Notes: generated by a model not told the origin, from the letters alone. Positions 8,535 to 16,886 are shown, counted from the stretch's first letter. The stretch: DNA of 64,000 nucleotides from Erythrobacter sp. HKB08 (GCF_004114695.1 NZ_CP035310.1:2682850-2746849), one strand, 5' to 3'. A program made the numbers and translations.

Positions 8535-9986
8535 ATGAAATTGGGTCGTACCAGCGTATCGATTGCCCTTGCCATTTCCCTTGCCGCCTGCGGCGGTAGC
8601 GGGGCTCCGACAGGAGGCGGCGGCGGAGGCGCCATCGGCGGCGGTGGCGGCGGCGGCGGAACGCCTGCGCCCTCCCCCTGCTCGCTCTCGGCCCGCCAGG
8701 ACTTCGTCAAGGCCGTGATCGACGAATGGTACCTGTTCCCCAACCTGGTCGACAATACGGTCAACAAGGCGAACTACAGCGACGTCCAGAGCTATATCGA
8801 CGCGCTCGTTGCCCCGGCGCGCGCGCAGTCGAAGGACCGCTTCTTCACCTACATCACCTCGATCGAGGAAGAGAACGCCTTCTTCAATTCCGGCTCGAGC
8901 GCCGGCTTCGGCATCCGGCTCGGTTACGACACGGCCAACAATCGCGTTTTCGTGATCGAGGTCTTCGAGACCGGACCGGCGTTCCAGCAGGGCTTCGACC
9001 GCGGGGTCGAGCTGATTTCGGTCGGCACCTCCGCCGGCAATCTCGAGAGCATCGCCACCATCATGGCGAACGAAGGGCCGCAGGGCGTCATCAACCGCCT
9101 CGGCAGTTCCGATCCGGGCGTCACGCGCGTGTTCGTGATCAACATCCCGGGCACGGGCAATACGCAGGTCACGGTTAGCAAGGCGGACTTCTCGCTCGAT
9201 CCGGTGTCGGACCGCTACGGCGCGAAGATCATCGACGATAACGGCAAGAAGGTCGGCTACATCAACCTTCGCACCTTCATCGACAGCGCCGACCCGGACC
9301 TGCGCGCCGGTTTCGACCAGTTCCGCCAGCAGGGCGTGAACGAGGTTATCATCGACTTCCGCTACAATGGCGGCGGGCTCGTTCGCATCGCCGAGCTGAT
9401 GGGCGACCTGATGGGCCGCAACTACGTCGGCCAGGTGTTCAGCCGCACCACCCTGCGCGACAGCAAGTCGAGCGAGAACGAAACCGACCTGTTCGGCGCG
9501 CAGCCCGAAGCCATCACCGCGACCAAGATCGCCTTCATCGGCCGCGGCGGCACCGCTTCGGCGAGCGAGCTCGTGACCAATGCCTTCATTCCCTATGTCG
9601 GCAACAACATGGCGCTGGTGGGCACCAATACCTTCGGCAAGCCGGTCGGCCAGTTCGGCTTCGACAAGAGCGAATGCGACGATCGCCTCCGCGCGGTGAC
9701 CTTCAAGACCGAGAATGCCGATGGCCAGGGCGAATATTTCACCGGCCTCGCCTCGGTCGTGCCCAACACCTGCCGCGCGGACGACGACATCTCGGCCCAG
9801 CTGGGCGATCCGAACGAGGCTTCGGTCGCACAGGCGCTCAACTTCCTGCGCAACGGCGCAGCGGTCTGTACGCCGATCTCCGGAGCTGCGCAGGGCACCC
9901 AGCGCGCAGGCGTATCGGACCGGCGCGAACTGCTGCAGCCGCGCTATCCCAGCGCCGCGCAGCGCGAGGTGCCGGGGCTGTTCTAG
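8535..9986 (+). CDS. S41 family (C-terminal-processing-like) serine protease, lipoprotein
   Basis: 483 residues. The ATG at 8535 begins a lipoprotein signal peptide with lipobox LAAC (Cys19), followed by a long Gly-rich linker. A PDZ-like segment precedes the S41 catalytic domain, where IGRGGTASASELV contains the nucleophilic Ser and GTNTFGKPVGQ the general-base Lys of the Ser/Lys dyad. An open extension of almost 500 nt upstream lacks a signal peptide and covers the neighbouring divergent gene, so it was rejected. Probably periplasmic and membrane anchored. Substrate unknown. Confidence 0.9.
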   Translation: MKLGRTSVSIALAISLAACGGSGAPTGGGGGGAIGGGGGGGGTPAPSPCSLSARQDFVKAVIDEWYLFPNLVDNTVNKANYSDVQSYIDALVAPARAQSKDRFFTYITSIEEENAFFNSGSSAGFGIRLGYDTANNRVFVIEVFETGPAFQQGFDRGVELISVGTSAGNLESIATIMANEGPQGVINRLGSSDPGVTRVFVINIPGTGNTQVTVSKADFSLDPVSDRYGAKIIDDNGKKVGYINLRTFIDSADPDLRAGFDQFRQQGVNEVIIDFRYNGGGLVRIAELMGDLMGRNYVGQVFSRTTLRDSKSSENETDLFGAQPEAITATKIAFIGRGGTASASELVTNAFIPYVGNNMALVGTNTFGKPVGQFGFDKSECDDRLRAVTFKTENADGQGEYFTGLASVVPNTCRADDDISAQLGDPNEASVAQALNFLRNGAAVCTPISGAAQGTQRAGVSDRRELLQPRYPSAAQREVPGLF

Positions 9987-9989
9987 CCT

Positions 9990-10391
9990 TTAGCCGGGGT
10001 TACGCTCGACCTGCGGCGCATCGCCCAGGTCGAGCCACTCCTGCTTGCTCTTGGTCCAGATATGGACCGCCGGTGCGATACCGCTGGTGTCGTCAAGCGT
10101 GCCAGCCTTGATGAAGACCATGTTGGGGGCGCTCGGAACGAGGGTGAACAGGGGCGAGCCGCATTTGCCGCAGAACTGGCGCTGCAACGTGTTCCCGCTT
10201 TCGCCTTGGTCCTCGTAGGTCTGCACCTCGCCGGTGATCTCGATATCACTCTCTGGAACGGCGACGATTAGCGAGAACGAAGTCCCGCTCTGCTTCTGGC
10301 AATGGGTGCAATGGCACGCCATCGACATCGCCGGTTCGCTCGCCAGCGTGTAGCGCACCGCGCCGCACAGGCATCCGCCTTCTCTCGCCAT
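9990..10391 (-). CDS. GFA family (glutathione-dependent formaldehyde-activating-like) protein
   Basis: 133 residues. The start at 10391 follows GAGGGAGGAGAAG, a strong ribosome-binding site; an upstream ATG adds 19 poorly conserved residues. Zinc-binding cysteines appear in the GFA pattern: GGCLCGAVRY, ACHCTHCQKQSG and FCGKCGSPL. These proteins bind zinc in a beta-sandwich, but most, including this one, cannot be assigned a reaction with confidence. It converges on the S41 protease gene 3 nt away. Confidence 0.88.
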   Translation of the reverse strand: MAREGGCLCGAVRYTLASEPAMSMACHCTHCQKQSGTSFSLIVAVPESDIEITGEVQTYEDQGESGNTLQRQFCGKCGSPLFTLVPSAPNMVFIKAGTLDDTSGIAPAVHIWTKSKQEWLDLGDAPQVERNPG

Positions 10392-10468
10392 CTTCTCCTC
10401 CCTCGAATAGCTGGCGGCAGGATAGCACCCCATCCAGGGACTCGCCAAAGGGAAAGCCGGAATGGAAA

Positions 10469-10498
10469 GGGCGCCGCCTGCCGTAGCAAGCGACGCCC
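10469..10498 (-). terminator. Rho-independent terminator after the fasciclin gene
   Basis: On the minus strand a 9-bp stem (GGGCGTCGC with GCGGCGCCC, one G-U pair) with a 12-nt loop is followed by TTTCC. It lies about 24 nt past the stop of the fasciclin gene. The U-tract is short, so strength is uncertain. Confidence 0.55.
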
Positions 10499-10521
10499 CC
10501 GGGTCGACTGGTTGTCGCCTA

Positions 10522-11094
10522 TCAGGACGGCATGACGACCGTATCGATGACGTGGATCACGCCGTTCGATGCGTCGATGTCCGTCGCGGTGACGGTTGCC
10601 TTGTTGCCTGCAGCATCGGTCAGGACGACGTTCTCGCCTTCGAGCGCGGCCGTCAGCTTGGTGCCGTTGACGGTGGTCAGCTCGGTCGAGCCGCCCGCTT
10701 CGTTGATCGCGGCGATCAGCGCTTCGGCATTCGTTTCGCCTGCCACCACGTGGTAGGTGAGGACGCCGGTCAGCTGCGCGCGATTTTCTTCCTTCAGCAG
10801 GTCTTCGACAGCGCCTTCCGGCAGCTTGGCGAACGCGTCATTGGTCGGCGCGAAAACGGTGAACGGACCTTCGCCCGACAGCGTGTCTGCCAGCTGTGCA
10901 GTGGTCACGGCGGTGACGAGGGTCGAGAAATCTTCGTTGCCCTGCGCGACTTCGACGACGGTGCCCGGGCCTTCGGCGACGGTTTCGGTCGTGGTGTCGG
11001 TCGGCTCGGCCGTTTCGGTGGTGTCACCGCAAGCGGCAAGGGCCAGCGAGGATGCAAGCATCGGAATGGCGAGCATCTTGATCGGGGTCTTCAT
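10522..11094 (-). CDS. Fasciclin-domain lipoprotein
   Basis: 190 residues. A lipoprotein signal peptide (LALAAC) is followed by a Thr/Glu-rich spacer and one fasciclin (FAS1) domain: FSTLVTAVTTAQLADTL, PFTVFAPTNDAFAKLP, LTYHVVAGE and INASNGVIHVID-like end (DIDASNGVIHVIDTVVMPS). FAS1 proteins act in adhesion or envelope protection. AAGGA precedes the ATG at 11094 by 12 nt, and the gap is mostly a C10 run. An in-frame ATG at 11124 reads through the run as Pro-Pro-Pro. Upstream there is an EcfG-type promoter and a terminator-like hairpin. Confidence 0.88.
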   Translation of the reverse strand: MKTPIKMLAIPMLASSLALAACGDTTETAEPTDTTTETVAEGPGTVVEVAQGNEDFSTLVTAVTTAQLADTLSGEGPFTVFAPTNDAFAKLPEGAVEDLLKEENRAQLTGVLTYHVVAGETNAEALIAAINEAGGSTELTTVNGTKLTAALEGENVVLTDAAGNKATVTATDIDASNGVIHVIDTVVMPS

Positions 11095-11095
11095 T

Positions 11096-11105
11096 GGGGG
11101 GGGGG
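11096..11105. repeat. G10/C10 homopolymer between ribosome-binding site and start of the fasciclin gene
   Basis: Ten consecutive G on the plus strand (C10 in the mRNA-sense strand) separate AAGGA from the ATG at 11094. Slippage would change the spacing, and also the frame of the ATG at 11124. It may be a real slippage tract or a sequencing length error. Confidence 0.8.
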
Positions 11106-11126
11106 ATCCTTCTCTCTGCTTCATAG

Positions 11127-11149
11127 AAAAGGCTGCCAAAGCGGCAGCC
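11127..11149 (-). terminator. Terminator-like hairpin in the fasciclin gene leader
   Basis: On the minus strand GGCTGCC-GCTTT-GGCAGCC forms a 7-bp stem with a 5-nt loop and is followed by TTTTCT. It could end transcripts of the lipoprotein gene at 11197-11610. The EcfG-type promoter at 11164-11188 lies upstream of it, however, so the hairpin is also in the 5' leader of the fasciclin mRNA and may attenuate it. Confidence 0.65.
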
Positions 11150-11163
11150 GGTTCAGCAGGGGG

Positions 11164-11188
11164 AACGGGCTTCCCAAAAGAAGGTTCC
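11164..11188 (-). promoter_or_regulatory. EcfG-type promoter for the fasciclin gene, GGAAC-N16-CGTT
   Basis: Reading the minus strand, GGAAC (11188-11184) and CGTT (11167-11164) are 16 nt apart, an exact consensus match. It is placed between the stop of the upstream lipoprotein gene and the fasciclin gene and predicts transcription starting near 11157. Confidence 0.72.
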
Positions 11189-11196
11189 GGCGATTA

Positions 11197-11610
11197 TCAG
11201 GGGTTTTGCGGGCCAGTGAAAGGACGCGCATCGGTCCACGCGCAGCCGATGCGCATTTCCTCGCCCAGCTGCAACGTCGCATTGAACGGATAGGTCCGGT
11301 CGGACATCGCATCGCTGCATTCGCCCTCGGTGATCGTCAGGTCGAAAGTCGCGCCATCCATCGTGCCGCTGAGCCCGATACCGCTGTTGCCGGTGAAGCG
11401 CTCGACCGGGAAGGTCTCGCCCTCGATGTTTTCCGGCGTGGTGTAGGTCAGCTGGCCGCCGGCCGCCTGTCCGCCCCAGAACGGCTCGGTGCCTGTGAAA
11501 TGGACCGTCTCGCCATCCGAGATGCCGTCATAGGTCGCGACGCGTTCGGGGGCATTACCGCCACAGGATGCGAGGAGGAGGACGGCGATCGGAAGGGCTG
11601 AGCGGATCAT
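11197..11610 (-). CDS. COG3650-like small lipoprotein
   Basis: 137 residues. Signal peptide with lipobox LASC. The mature part carries TGTEPFWGG and a conserved C-terminal segment (SDAMSDRTYPFNATLQLGE then GCAW), the pattern of a family of small envelope proteins annotated COG3650. Two Cys residues in the mature region (GECSDAM and RIGCAW) could form a disulfide. No function is known. It diverges from the 195-aa exported protein gene across 94 nt. Confidence 0.72.
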   Translation of the reverse strand: MIRSALPIAVLLLASCGGNAPERVATYDGISDGETVHFTGTEPFWGGQAAGGQLTYTTPENIEGETFPVERFTGNSGIGLSGTMDGATFDLTITEGECSDAMSDRTYPFNATLQLGEEMRIGCAWTDARPFTGPQNP

Positions 11611-11649
11611 GTTCCCTCGCTAGGCCAGCATGGCATTCGCGGCAAGCGA

Positions 11650-11675
11650 GGAACCAAGAACCCGTCTTTCCCGTT
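11650..11675 (+). promoter_or_regulatory. EcfG-type promoter, GGAAC-N17-CGTT
   Basis: GGAAC at 11650-11654 and CGTT at 11672-11675 are 17 nt apart, an accepted spacing for EcfG/SigT promoters. The motif ends 29 nt before the ATG at 11705. Confidence 0.68.
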
Positions 11676-11704
11676 GGAAGGAAAACGAATTCTCAGAGGT
11701 CGAT

Positions 11705-12292
11705 ATGAAAACCCGCTATGCAATCGGCGCAGCCGCGGTCGTCGCCATCTTCGCCGGAGCCGCAACCGGAACCGCGATCAGCACCGAGCCGGTCAGCCGC
11801 TATTCCGACACGCTCGACGACGTTGTCGAGCGCAAGGCCCAGGCCTCGCACCAGCTCGCCGATTTCGACCGGTCCCGCTACACGCCGCCGGCAGGGGAAC
11901 GCCCCGAGATGCTGGTGGACGGCAAGCCCTATTCGCAGTGGCAGCAGGAGCGTTACGAAGCCAGGCTCGCCGCCGCCTATCCGGCCTATTCCGATGCCGC
12001 CTACGAGGAGGCACCGGTCGAACTGGAAGTGCATCCGATGACCGGCGAACCGATCCGCGAAAGCGCGATCAATGGCATCCCGGTGCGCGGCCAGCCGCTC
12101 GAACCGCAGAAAGTATCCGTTCGCGAAATCCCGCGCCTGTCGCGATCGGCGGAGCGCCTGATCGCCTCGTCATCCGAGGTATCGAGTTCACGCGATACCG
12201 CGAAAGCGCAGGCCAGGGCGCAGGGCGAACCCGTCGCCGATGCGCAGCCCCAGCCGGTAGTGCGTGTGGGCTATTCCGACGCGGGTCGCTGA
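11705..12292 (+). CDS. Exported protein of unknown function
   Basis: 195 residues. The ATG at 11705 follows CAGAGG and starts a signal peptide or anchor (about residues 3-22, TRYAIGAAAVVAIFAGAATG); an in-frame ATG 75 nt upstream would put coding sequence over the promoter motif. The mature part is Pro, Ala and Tyr rich with WQQERYEARLAAAYPAYSDA and a disordered Ser/Gln C-terminus. I do not recognise a family. Its 3' end overlaps the convergent membrane-protein gene by 22 nt. Stress expression is inferred from the upstream EcfG motif. Confidence 0.65.
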   Translation: MKTRYAIGAAAVVAIFAGAATGTAISTEPVSRYSDTLDDVVERKAQASHQLADFDRSRYTPPAGERPEMLVDGKPYSQWQQERYEARLAAAYPAYSDAAYEEAPVELEVHPMTGEPIRESAINGIPVRGQPLEPQKVSVREIPRLSRSAERLIASSSEVSSSRDTAKAQARAQGEPVADAQPQPVVRVGYSDAGR

Positions 12293-12618
12293 GCGGGCCA
12301 GACGAGGATCGCCAGGAAGGCGACCATGAACAGGATGTCGCCCAGCAGCACCAGGCCGACATAGCCCGGCAGCAGACCAGCCTGCACCTGCGACCAGACG
12401 AGTAGAACCACTCCGGCCTTTCCGACGACGCCGGCCCAGAGGATCGGCTTGAATCTCTCCGCATCGGTAGCGACGATCGCGTAGACCATGCCGAAGCAGG
12501 CGACGAGCAGGCCGACGATGCGCCCCTCGTTGGTCGAATGCGATCCGACCAGAGCAGTCCCCCCGATCAGCAGGTTGTAGAGCGCCGCTGCGGCGAGAAT
12601 GAATTTCGCACCCTTCAT
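12271..12618 (-). CDS. Small four-helix membrane protein, unknown
   Basis: 115 residues with about four hydrophobic helices ([75 protein letters not shown]). AGGGGAGGA lies just before the ATG. No family recognised. The last 22 nt overlap the 3' end of the 195-aa exported protein gene on the other strand. Confidence 0.7.
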   Translation of the reverse strand: MKGAKFILAAAALYNLLIGGTALVGSHSTNEGRIVGLLVACFGMVYAIVATDAERFKPILWAGVVGKAGVVLLVWSQVQAGLLPGYVGLVLLGDILFMVAFLAILVWPAQRPASE

Positions 12619-12731
12619 CTGGTCCTCCCCTTGCGCCGCATGGCGACGCCGATGCGACTATATGGCCCGACAGGTGGCCATTCGCCAAATTCATCCATAT
12701 CATCCTTCGCACAACCAGAGGGAGACTCGCC

Positions 12732-13421
12732 ATGCGTACCGTGATCCTGCCGACCCTGCTCCTTTGTGCAGCATGCAGTGGAGCCGACGAAGGCGCCGCC
12801 GCTCCGGACGACGCGGCGACAGGGACTCCCGGTGTCGAATTTCCCGAAACGCTCGCTGCATTCGGCGACGGCTATCCCAATGCAGGCGATCCGTGCCGCA
12901 GGCTCGGTGAAAGCGCGGCGACTTCCAACTGGCTCGACGACAGCGCAGATCTCGTCGGTTGCCCCAGTGCCAGCGATGCCGCGGCGCTCGGCGGCACGGT
13001 CGTCGATACGGTCGATGGGATCACCATCGTCTCTGTCCCGCGCGGGGACGCGAATGCCGGCATGGGCGAGAACGGCCCGATGGCTGGGGGAGATGTCGAC
13101 GTCAAAGTCGCCGGTACGGACTACAACGCGACCTCGATTATCGATTGCGGGACGAGCGGCTCGTTCTCCGGCTCATGCGATGTCGGTGTGAAGCGCAAAT
13201 GGGACGATGAAGGCGGCCATTTGGTCGAGGTCACCAAGCCCAACGGCACGAAGCGCGCGATCTTCTTCGATGCCAATGGCAAGGCTTTCGGCGCGGACAG
13301 CGCGCAGGCCGATGGCTCCGCCGGCTGGACCTTCAAAGCGACGCGCGAGGACGACTGGACGATCATCAGCTACGGCCCGGAACGCTATCGCATTCCCGAC
13401 GCGCTGATTTTCGGCGGCTAG
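12732..13421 (+). CDS. Hypothetical lipoprotein
   Basis: 229 residues. Signal peptide with lipobox CAAC (about Cys15) after [11 protein letters not shown]. An Asp/Ala-rich spacer is followed by a globular domain with [19 protein letters not shown] and a C-terminal beta-rich part ending [20 protein letters not shown]. Five or more Cys residues in the mature protein could form disulfides. No family recognised. AGAGGGAGA precedes the start. It converges on the hotdog-protein gene. Confidence 0.7.
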   Translation: MRTVILPTLLLCAACSGADEGAAAPDDAATGTPGVEFPETLAAFGDGYPNAGDPCRRLGESAATSNWLDDSADLVGCPSASDAAALGGTVVDTVDGITIVSVPRGDANAGMGENGPMAGGDVDVKVAGTDYNATSIIDCGTSGSFSGSCDVGVKRKWDDEGGHLVEVTKPNGTKRAIFFDANGKAFGADSAQADGSAGWTFKATREDDWTIISYGPERYRIPDALIFGG

Positions 13422-13433
13422 GCAGCCCTCTGG

Positions 13434-13877
13434 TCAGCTCTTCGGGGTCCAGTTGTGGCTCAGCAACTTGACCGTCACGCGTCCGGTAGCGGCTAGCTGC
13501 CCGTCTGCGTCATACATCGGCACATCGGCGGTGTAGCCCGCGCTACCCTTGCGCTCGAGATCGGCGAGCAGCGCGTCGATCTCCTCGTCGCTCAGTCCGT
13601 ATTCGGCCGTCACGTCGCTCGCCACCATGCGGTGGAAGTCGACCGCGATATCCTTGATGATCGGGAAGTACTTCTCCGTGTCGAGGATCGAGATGCCCGG
13701 ACCCGCCGCAACCGCTTCGGCAAGCACGCAGAAAGCGCCGAGGTACATGACGTCGACATGGTTCGCATTGGGCTCGAGCGGCATCAGCAGCTTCGAATAC
13801 CCGCGCCGTTCCTCGATGCGCGTCATCCCCGTGCGCTCGACGAAGGGGACGCGGTATTTCTTCTTGGGTTCGGACAT
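13434..13877 (-). CDS. Hotdog-fold (PaaI/DUF4442-like) thioesterase-type protein
   Basis: 147 residues. RRGYSKLLMPLEPNANHVDVMYLGAFCVLAEAVAA has the hotdog layout in which Asn/His and then Asp or Glu sit around the acyl-CoA pocket, and VDFHRMVASDVTAEYG continues the central strands. AGGAG precedes the ATG at 13877; the open frame extends 10 residues further without a better site. Last gene of a likely three-gene minus-strand operon with the EthD and membrane proteins. Substrate unknown. Confidence 0.7.
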   Translation of the reverse strand: MSEPKKKYRVPFVERTGMTRIEERRGYSKLLMPLEPNANHVDVMYLGAFCVLAEAVAAGPGISILDTEKYFPIIKDIAVDFHRMVASDVTAEYGLSDEEIDALLADLERKGSAGYTADVPMYDADGQLAATGRVTVKLLSHNWTPKS

Positions 13878-13890
13878 ATCCTGCCTGCTC

Positions 13891-14262
13891 CTAGCCAATG
13901 ACGACATTTTCGCGCGTGATGAACATGCGCGAGCGGGTGAAATCGATGAACTTCGCCTCGTCCTCTAGAAGGATGCGGGCGTGCTCCGCGGCTTCCGCCG
14001 TCGGCTCGCCCGAGACATCGTCTTCGGCGAGCCAGATTTCCGCCACGCCGTCGAATTCCTCGCCCTCGCCGTGCGGCATCCCGCGCCCTTCGGCCGTCGG
14101 CGCGAGGATCGGGTGATCCTCCGTGTGGCACTGGATGTAACGCACGATGCCGAGATGCGGTGCAGCCGCCTTGACCAGCGGCGCATGCGTCTCGCGCCAG
14201 TAGCGCTGGAATTCCTCGCGGGTGAGCGAGGGGAGGCGGTGAAGGCAATAGGTCAGTTTCAT
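13891..14262 (-). CDS. EthD-domain protein
   Basis: 123 residues. The N-terminus MKLTYCLHRLPSLTREEFQR, then YWRETHAPLVKAAAPHLGIV, is a clear ferredoxin-like dimeric alpha-beta barrel of the EthD family. EthD is required for ETBE degradation in Rhodococcus, but most members are of unknown role. The ATG at 14262 is chosen because AAGAGG sits 5 nt before it; ATG codons at 14265 and 14280 are less well placed. It precedes the hotdog gene by 13 nt. Confidence 0.82.
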   Translation of the reverse strand: MKLTYCLHRLPSLTREEFQRYWRETHAPLVKAAAPHLGIVRYIQCHTEDHPILAPTAEGRGMPHGEGEEFDGVAEIWLAEDDVSGEPTAEAAEHARILLEDEAKFIDFTRSRMFITRENVVIG

Positions 14263-14317
14263 CATCGCCTCTTGGACCATATCCGCGGGCGCAAGGGAAG
14301 CGTCCGGAAACTCCTCC

Positions 14318-14704
14318 TCAGCCGGTGGCAGGTTCGGCCTTGCGCACCAGCACTCCCAGCACCACCGCGACCAGCAGCAATGCAGGCACATCGCCGAGCA
14401 GGTGACCGCCGTGCATCGGCTGCTGGACAGCCTGCACAGCCATGACCAGTGCGTGGATGACGCTCGACCACACGGTGAACCAGATCAGCGAGACATGCGC
14501 CGACGGGTTGCTCGCCGCGCGGATCAGGAAAATGCCGAGCGTCGCGTAAACGCCCAGGATCATCGCGTAGTAATTGTTCGAAAGCGGCGCACCTTCATGC
14601 CACACCCAGCCCGCCGGCCACACCAGTGCGAGCGGATAGACGAGGCAGAATATCACCCCGAACACGAACAGCGCGACCTGCAGGTATGTGTATTTGCCAA
14701 TCAT
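14318..14704 (-). CDS. Small integral membrane protein
   Basis: 128 residues with four predicted helices (YLQVALFVFGVIFCLVYPLA, NYYAMILGVYATLGIFLI, LIWFTVWSSVIHALVMAV, LGDVPALLLVAVVLGVLV). The start at 14704 follows GGAAAGGAGGGG, an excellent ribosome-binding site, rather than an ATG 21 nt upstream that lies within it. His and Met residues (MHGGHLLGD) near the last helix may bind metal or face the membrane surface. No firm family; it resembles small DUF6632-like membrane proteins. First gene of the operon with EthD and hotdog. Confidence 0.68.
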   Translation of the reverse strand: MIGKYTYLQVALFVFGVIFCLVYPLALVWPAGWVWHEGAPLSNNYYAMILGVYATLGIFLIRAASNPSAHVSLIWFTVWSSVIHALVMAVQAVQQPMHGGHLLGDVPALLLVAVVLGVLVRKAEPATG

Positions 14705-14795
14705 GGTCAGCCCCTCCTTTCCCAAGAGGGCGACCCGTGTCTCGAATATGTCCCGGATGGCCTAAAGGCGCAATTTCCGGCCGCCGCCTGGCGGA

Positions 14796-15140
14796 TTACA
14801 TCACCTTGTCGGGCCGCTGGTCGTGCGAGTGGCGCGACTGCTTGCCGAAGTGCCGGTCGAGCCGCTGGGCGAGCGTCATCGCCGCCTTGCGCGCGGCATC
14901 GTCGACGGTGGAGCCGGTCTCCGTCACCCCGATCGGCTTGCCCGAACGCGGCCGCGCCTCGATGGTGCAGGCCTTGTCGTCATGTCCGTGGGTGTGGCGA
15001 TGCTCGTCATGCACATGGATCTCGAGGCGGGTCAGCCGATCCTCGAACCGCCCGAGCTTCTCGCGCACCTTGCCCTCGATCCGCTCCGCGACGTTTTCCG
15101 TACCCATGACGGTGTGATCGGAATTGAACTGGACCTGCAT
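14796..15140 (-). CDS. HPF/RaiA family ribosome-associated protein
   Basis: 114 residues. The N-terminal MQVQFNSDHTVMGTENVAER, the EGKVREKLGRFEDRLTRLEI helix and the second helix with ARKAAMTLAQRLDRHFGK follow the beta-alpha-beta-beta-beta-alpha fold of ribosome hibernation factors. A His-rich insert (DEHRHTHGHDD) is unusual and might bind metal. It is shorter than long-form HPF and lacks the C-terminal dimerisation domain. GAGGAGA precedes the ATG. Confidence 0.82.
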   Translation of the reverse strand: MQVQFNSDHTVMGTENVAERIEGKVREKLGRFEDRLTRLEIHVHDEHRHTHGHDDKACTIEARPRSGKPIGVTETGSTVDDAARKAAMTLAQRLDRHFGKQSRHSHDQRPDKVM

Positions 15141-15231
15141 GATGCGCTCTCCTCTTTTGTTGTCTCACCTACCGACATGGGGAGTGTCGGGCCGGATGGA
15201 AGGGTAATTCTGTATGCCCTTGAAGCGATGC

Positions 15232-15810
15232 TCAAGCTCCGCCCCGCTCACGTCCGAACCGCTTGGCCCAATCCACCCGTGCCAGCAGCACCAGCCCGAC
15301 CAGCATCGCCACTTGCAGCGCGATGCCGAGCGGGCTGCTGAACTGTTCGCGGAACGCTTCGCCAAGGCTCGTCGAGGCGAGGCCCGCAGCGGTCAGGCCG
15401 TAGATCGTGTAGCTGACGATGCGCCCTGCGAAGAAGGCGGCGGTGAAGGGCAGCAGCGGTAGCCGCGCCAGCCCCGCGGCCTCGAACAGCTGGGCCGAGG
15501 GAACCGGCGAGAGCGCGAACAGGCCGAGCGCGAGCACCGTATTGCGCCTGCGTTGCTCCAGCGCCTCGCGCGCAGCCTCGAGGTTCGCCTGTATCCGCTC
15601 GGTCAGGAAGCGCTCGCCGAACAGCCGCGTCGCATGGCCGAGCAGGAACCTCCCCAGCGCCGCCGCCAGCGCTCCGACGATTACCAGCAACGCCAGCTTG
15701 AGATCGCCATTCAGCGCATAGAGCGCGATGATCGACCACGTCGGCGGTCCGAATGCCGGCATCAGGTTGATACCCAGCACGAGCGCAAAGAAGATCAGGT
15801 AGTCTGCCAT
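15232..15810 (-). CDS. VTT/DedA-like integral membrane protein
   Basis: 192 residues with five or six hydrophobic segments. LFALSPVPSAQLFEAAGLAR resembles the re-entrant loop of the SNARE-associated/DedA (VTT) family, in which a Pro and a basic residue lie in the lipid path; the match is partial. Those proteins act in lipid scrambling or membrane homeostasis. An alternative is an unrelated small transporter-like protein. It starts 22 nt after the stop of the NTF2-like gene. Confidence 0.6.
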   Translation of the reverse strand: MADYLIFFALVLGINLMPAFGPPTWSIIALYALNGDLKLALLVIVGALAAALGRFLLGHATRLFGERFLTERIQANLEAAREALEQRRRNTVLALGLFALSPVPSAQLFEAAGLARLPLLPFTAAFFAGRIVSYTIYGLTAAGLASTSLGEAFREQFSSPLGIALQVAMLVGLVLLARVDWAKRFGRERGGA

Positions 15811-15832
15811 CTCGCCCCTGCCGTCGGCCCCC

Positions 15833-16237
15833 TCACCCGGTGCCGAGCGCCTTGTCGGCGAGGATCGTGTCCATGTACTCGCGCACTTCGACGATCTTGC
15901 CGTCCTTCATCCGGAACACGAAGCAATAGTCGTTGTCGTAGCGCTCGCCCTCGACCGTCTCGGCATCGCCTTTCGCCAGCACGACGACATGGTCGCCATC
16001 GGCAAGGATTAGCTCGGGAATATTGAGGTATGGCCCCGCAAAGCGGGCAAACAGCGGCCCGACGAGATCGCGCTCGACATTGGCGAGGCCCTTCGCGTGC
16101 TTCGACCAGGCGGACGAGCCCATCACCCACCATTCGATATCCTCGTCGAACAGCGGCATGAAATGCGAGGGATCGCCATGGCGCAGCCCCTCGAAGGCCT
16201 TGGTGATGAGCGAGCGGTTGGTCTCGGTCCGGGTCAC
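15833..16237 (-). CDS. SnoaL/NTF2-like protein
   Basis: 134 residues from a GTG at 16237, with AGGAGGA 10-12 nt before it; an ATG at 16303 would add 22 residues of atypical sequence. The NTF2 fold is suggested by TNRSLITKAFEGLRHGDPSH, then FMPLFDEDIEWWVMG, and the closing strands VFRMKDGKIVEVREYMDTIL. Members are small isomerases, dehydratases or scaffold proteins; none of these can be assigned here. It may be co-transcribed with the VTT-like gene downstream. Confidence 0.75.
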   Translation of the reverse strand: MTRTETNRSLITKAFEGLRHGDPSHFMPLFDEDIEWWVMGSSAWSKHAKGLANVERDLVGPLFARFAGPYLNIPELILADGDHVVVLAKGDAETVEGERYDNDYCFVFRMKDGKIVEVREYMDTILADKALGTG

Positions 16238-16341
16238 GGGGCGCAATTCCTCCTGTCCGTTGGGACAGTGAAGCTGAGCCGCAATTTGCGCAAGGGCGAG
16301 CACGGTGGTGCGAGACAGCCGGGCGCGCTAGGCCCGGGTCC

Positions 16342-16800
16342 ATGAAGGAACCCGTCACCATCCTCGTCGACGCCGATGCCTGCCCGGTGAAGGAGGAAAT
16401 CTACCGCGTGGCCGACCGCCACAAGGCGCATGTCCGCGTGGTCAGCAACAGCCCCTTCCGCGTGCCGGTGAGCGAGCGGGTAAAGCGCGTGGTGGTCTCG
16501 GACGGCTTCGACGCGGCGGACGACTGGATTGCGGAGAACGCGGGGCCGCGCAGCGTAGTCATCACCGCCGACATCCTGCTGGCCGAACGCTGCCTCAAGG
16601 CGGGCGCGACGGTACTGCGCCACGACGGCAAGCCCTTCGATGCCGCCAGCATCGGCAGCGCCATAGCCACCCGCGCGATCATGGAAGACCTGCGCGCCGG
16701 GATGGACGGGCTCGGTGGAGGCCCGCCGCCGTTCAGCAAGGCGGACCGGTCGAACTTCCTGCAGGCGCTGGACCGGGTGCTTGTTGGGTTCACCAGATGA
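16342..16800 (+). CDS. YaiI/YqxD family protein (DUF188, UPF0178)
   Basis: 152 residues. The N-terminus ILVDADACPVKEEIYRVA and the later VITADILLAERCLKAGATVL are the signature of the YaiI family, a PIN-like fold with conserved acidic residues that suggests nuclease activity, though none is established. Divergent from the NTF2-like gene with 104 nt between. The AT-richer orphan gene begins downstream on the other strand. Confidence 0.9.
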   Translation: MKEPVTILVDADACPVKEEIYRVADRHKAHVRVVSNSPFRVPVSERVKRVVVSDGFDAADDWIAENAGPRSVVITADILLAERCLKAGATVLRHDGKPFDAASIGSAIATRAIMEDLRAGMDGLGGGPPPFSKADRSNFLQALDRVLVGFTR

Positions 16801-16886
16801 TAGTCGTTTTGGAGCAATGTGCTTTGCTTTGACTTCGCCCAAATTTGCCAACGTAGCCTGACGAATGTCCCAACCCTTAGGTCCGG

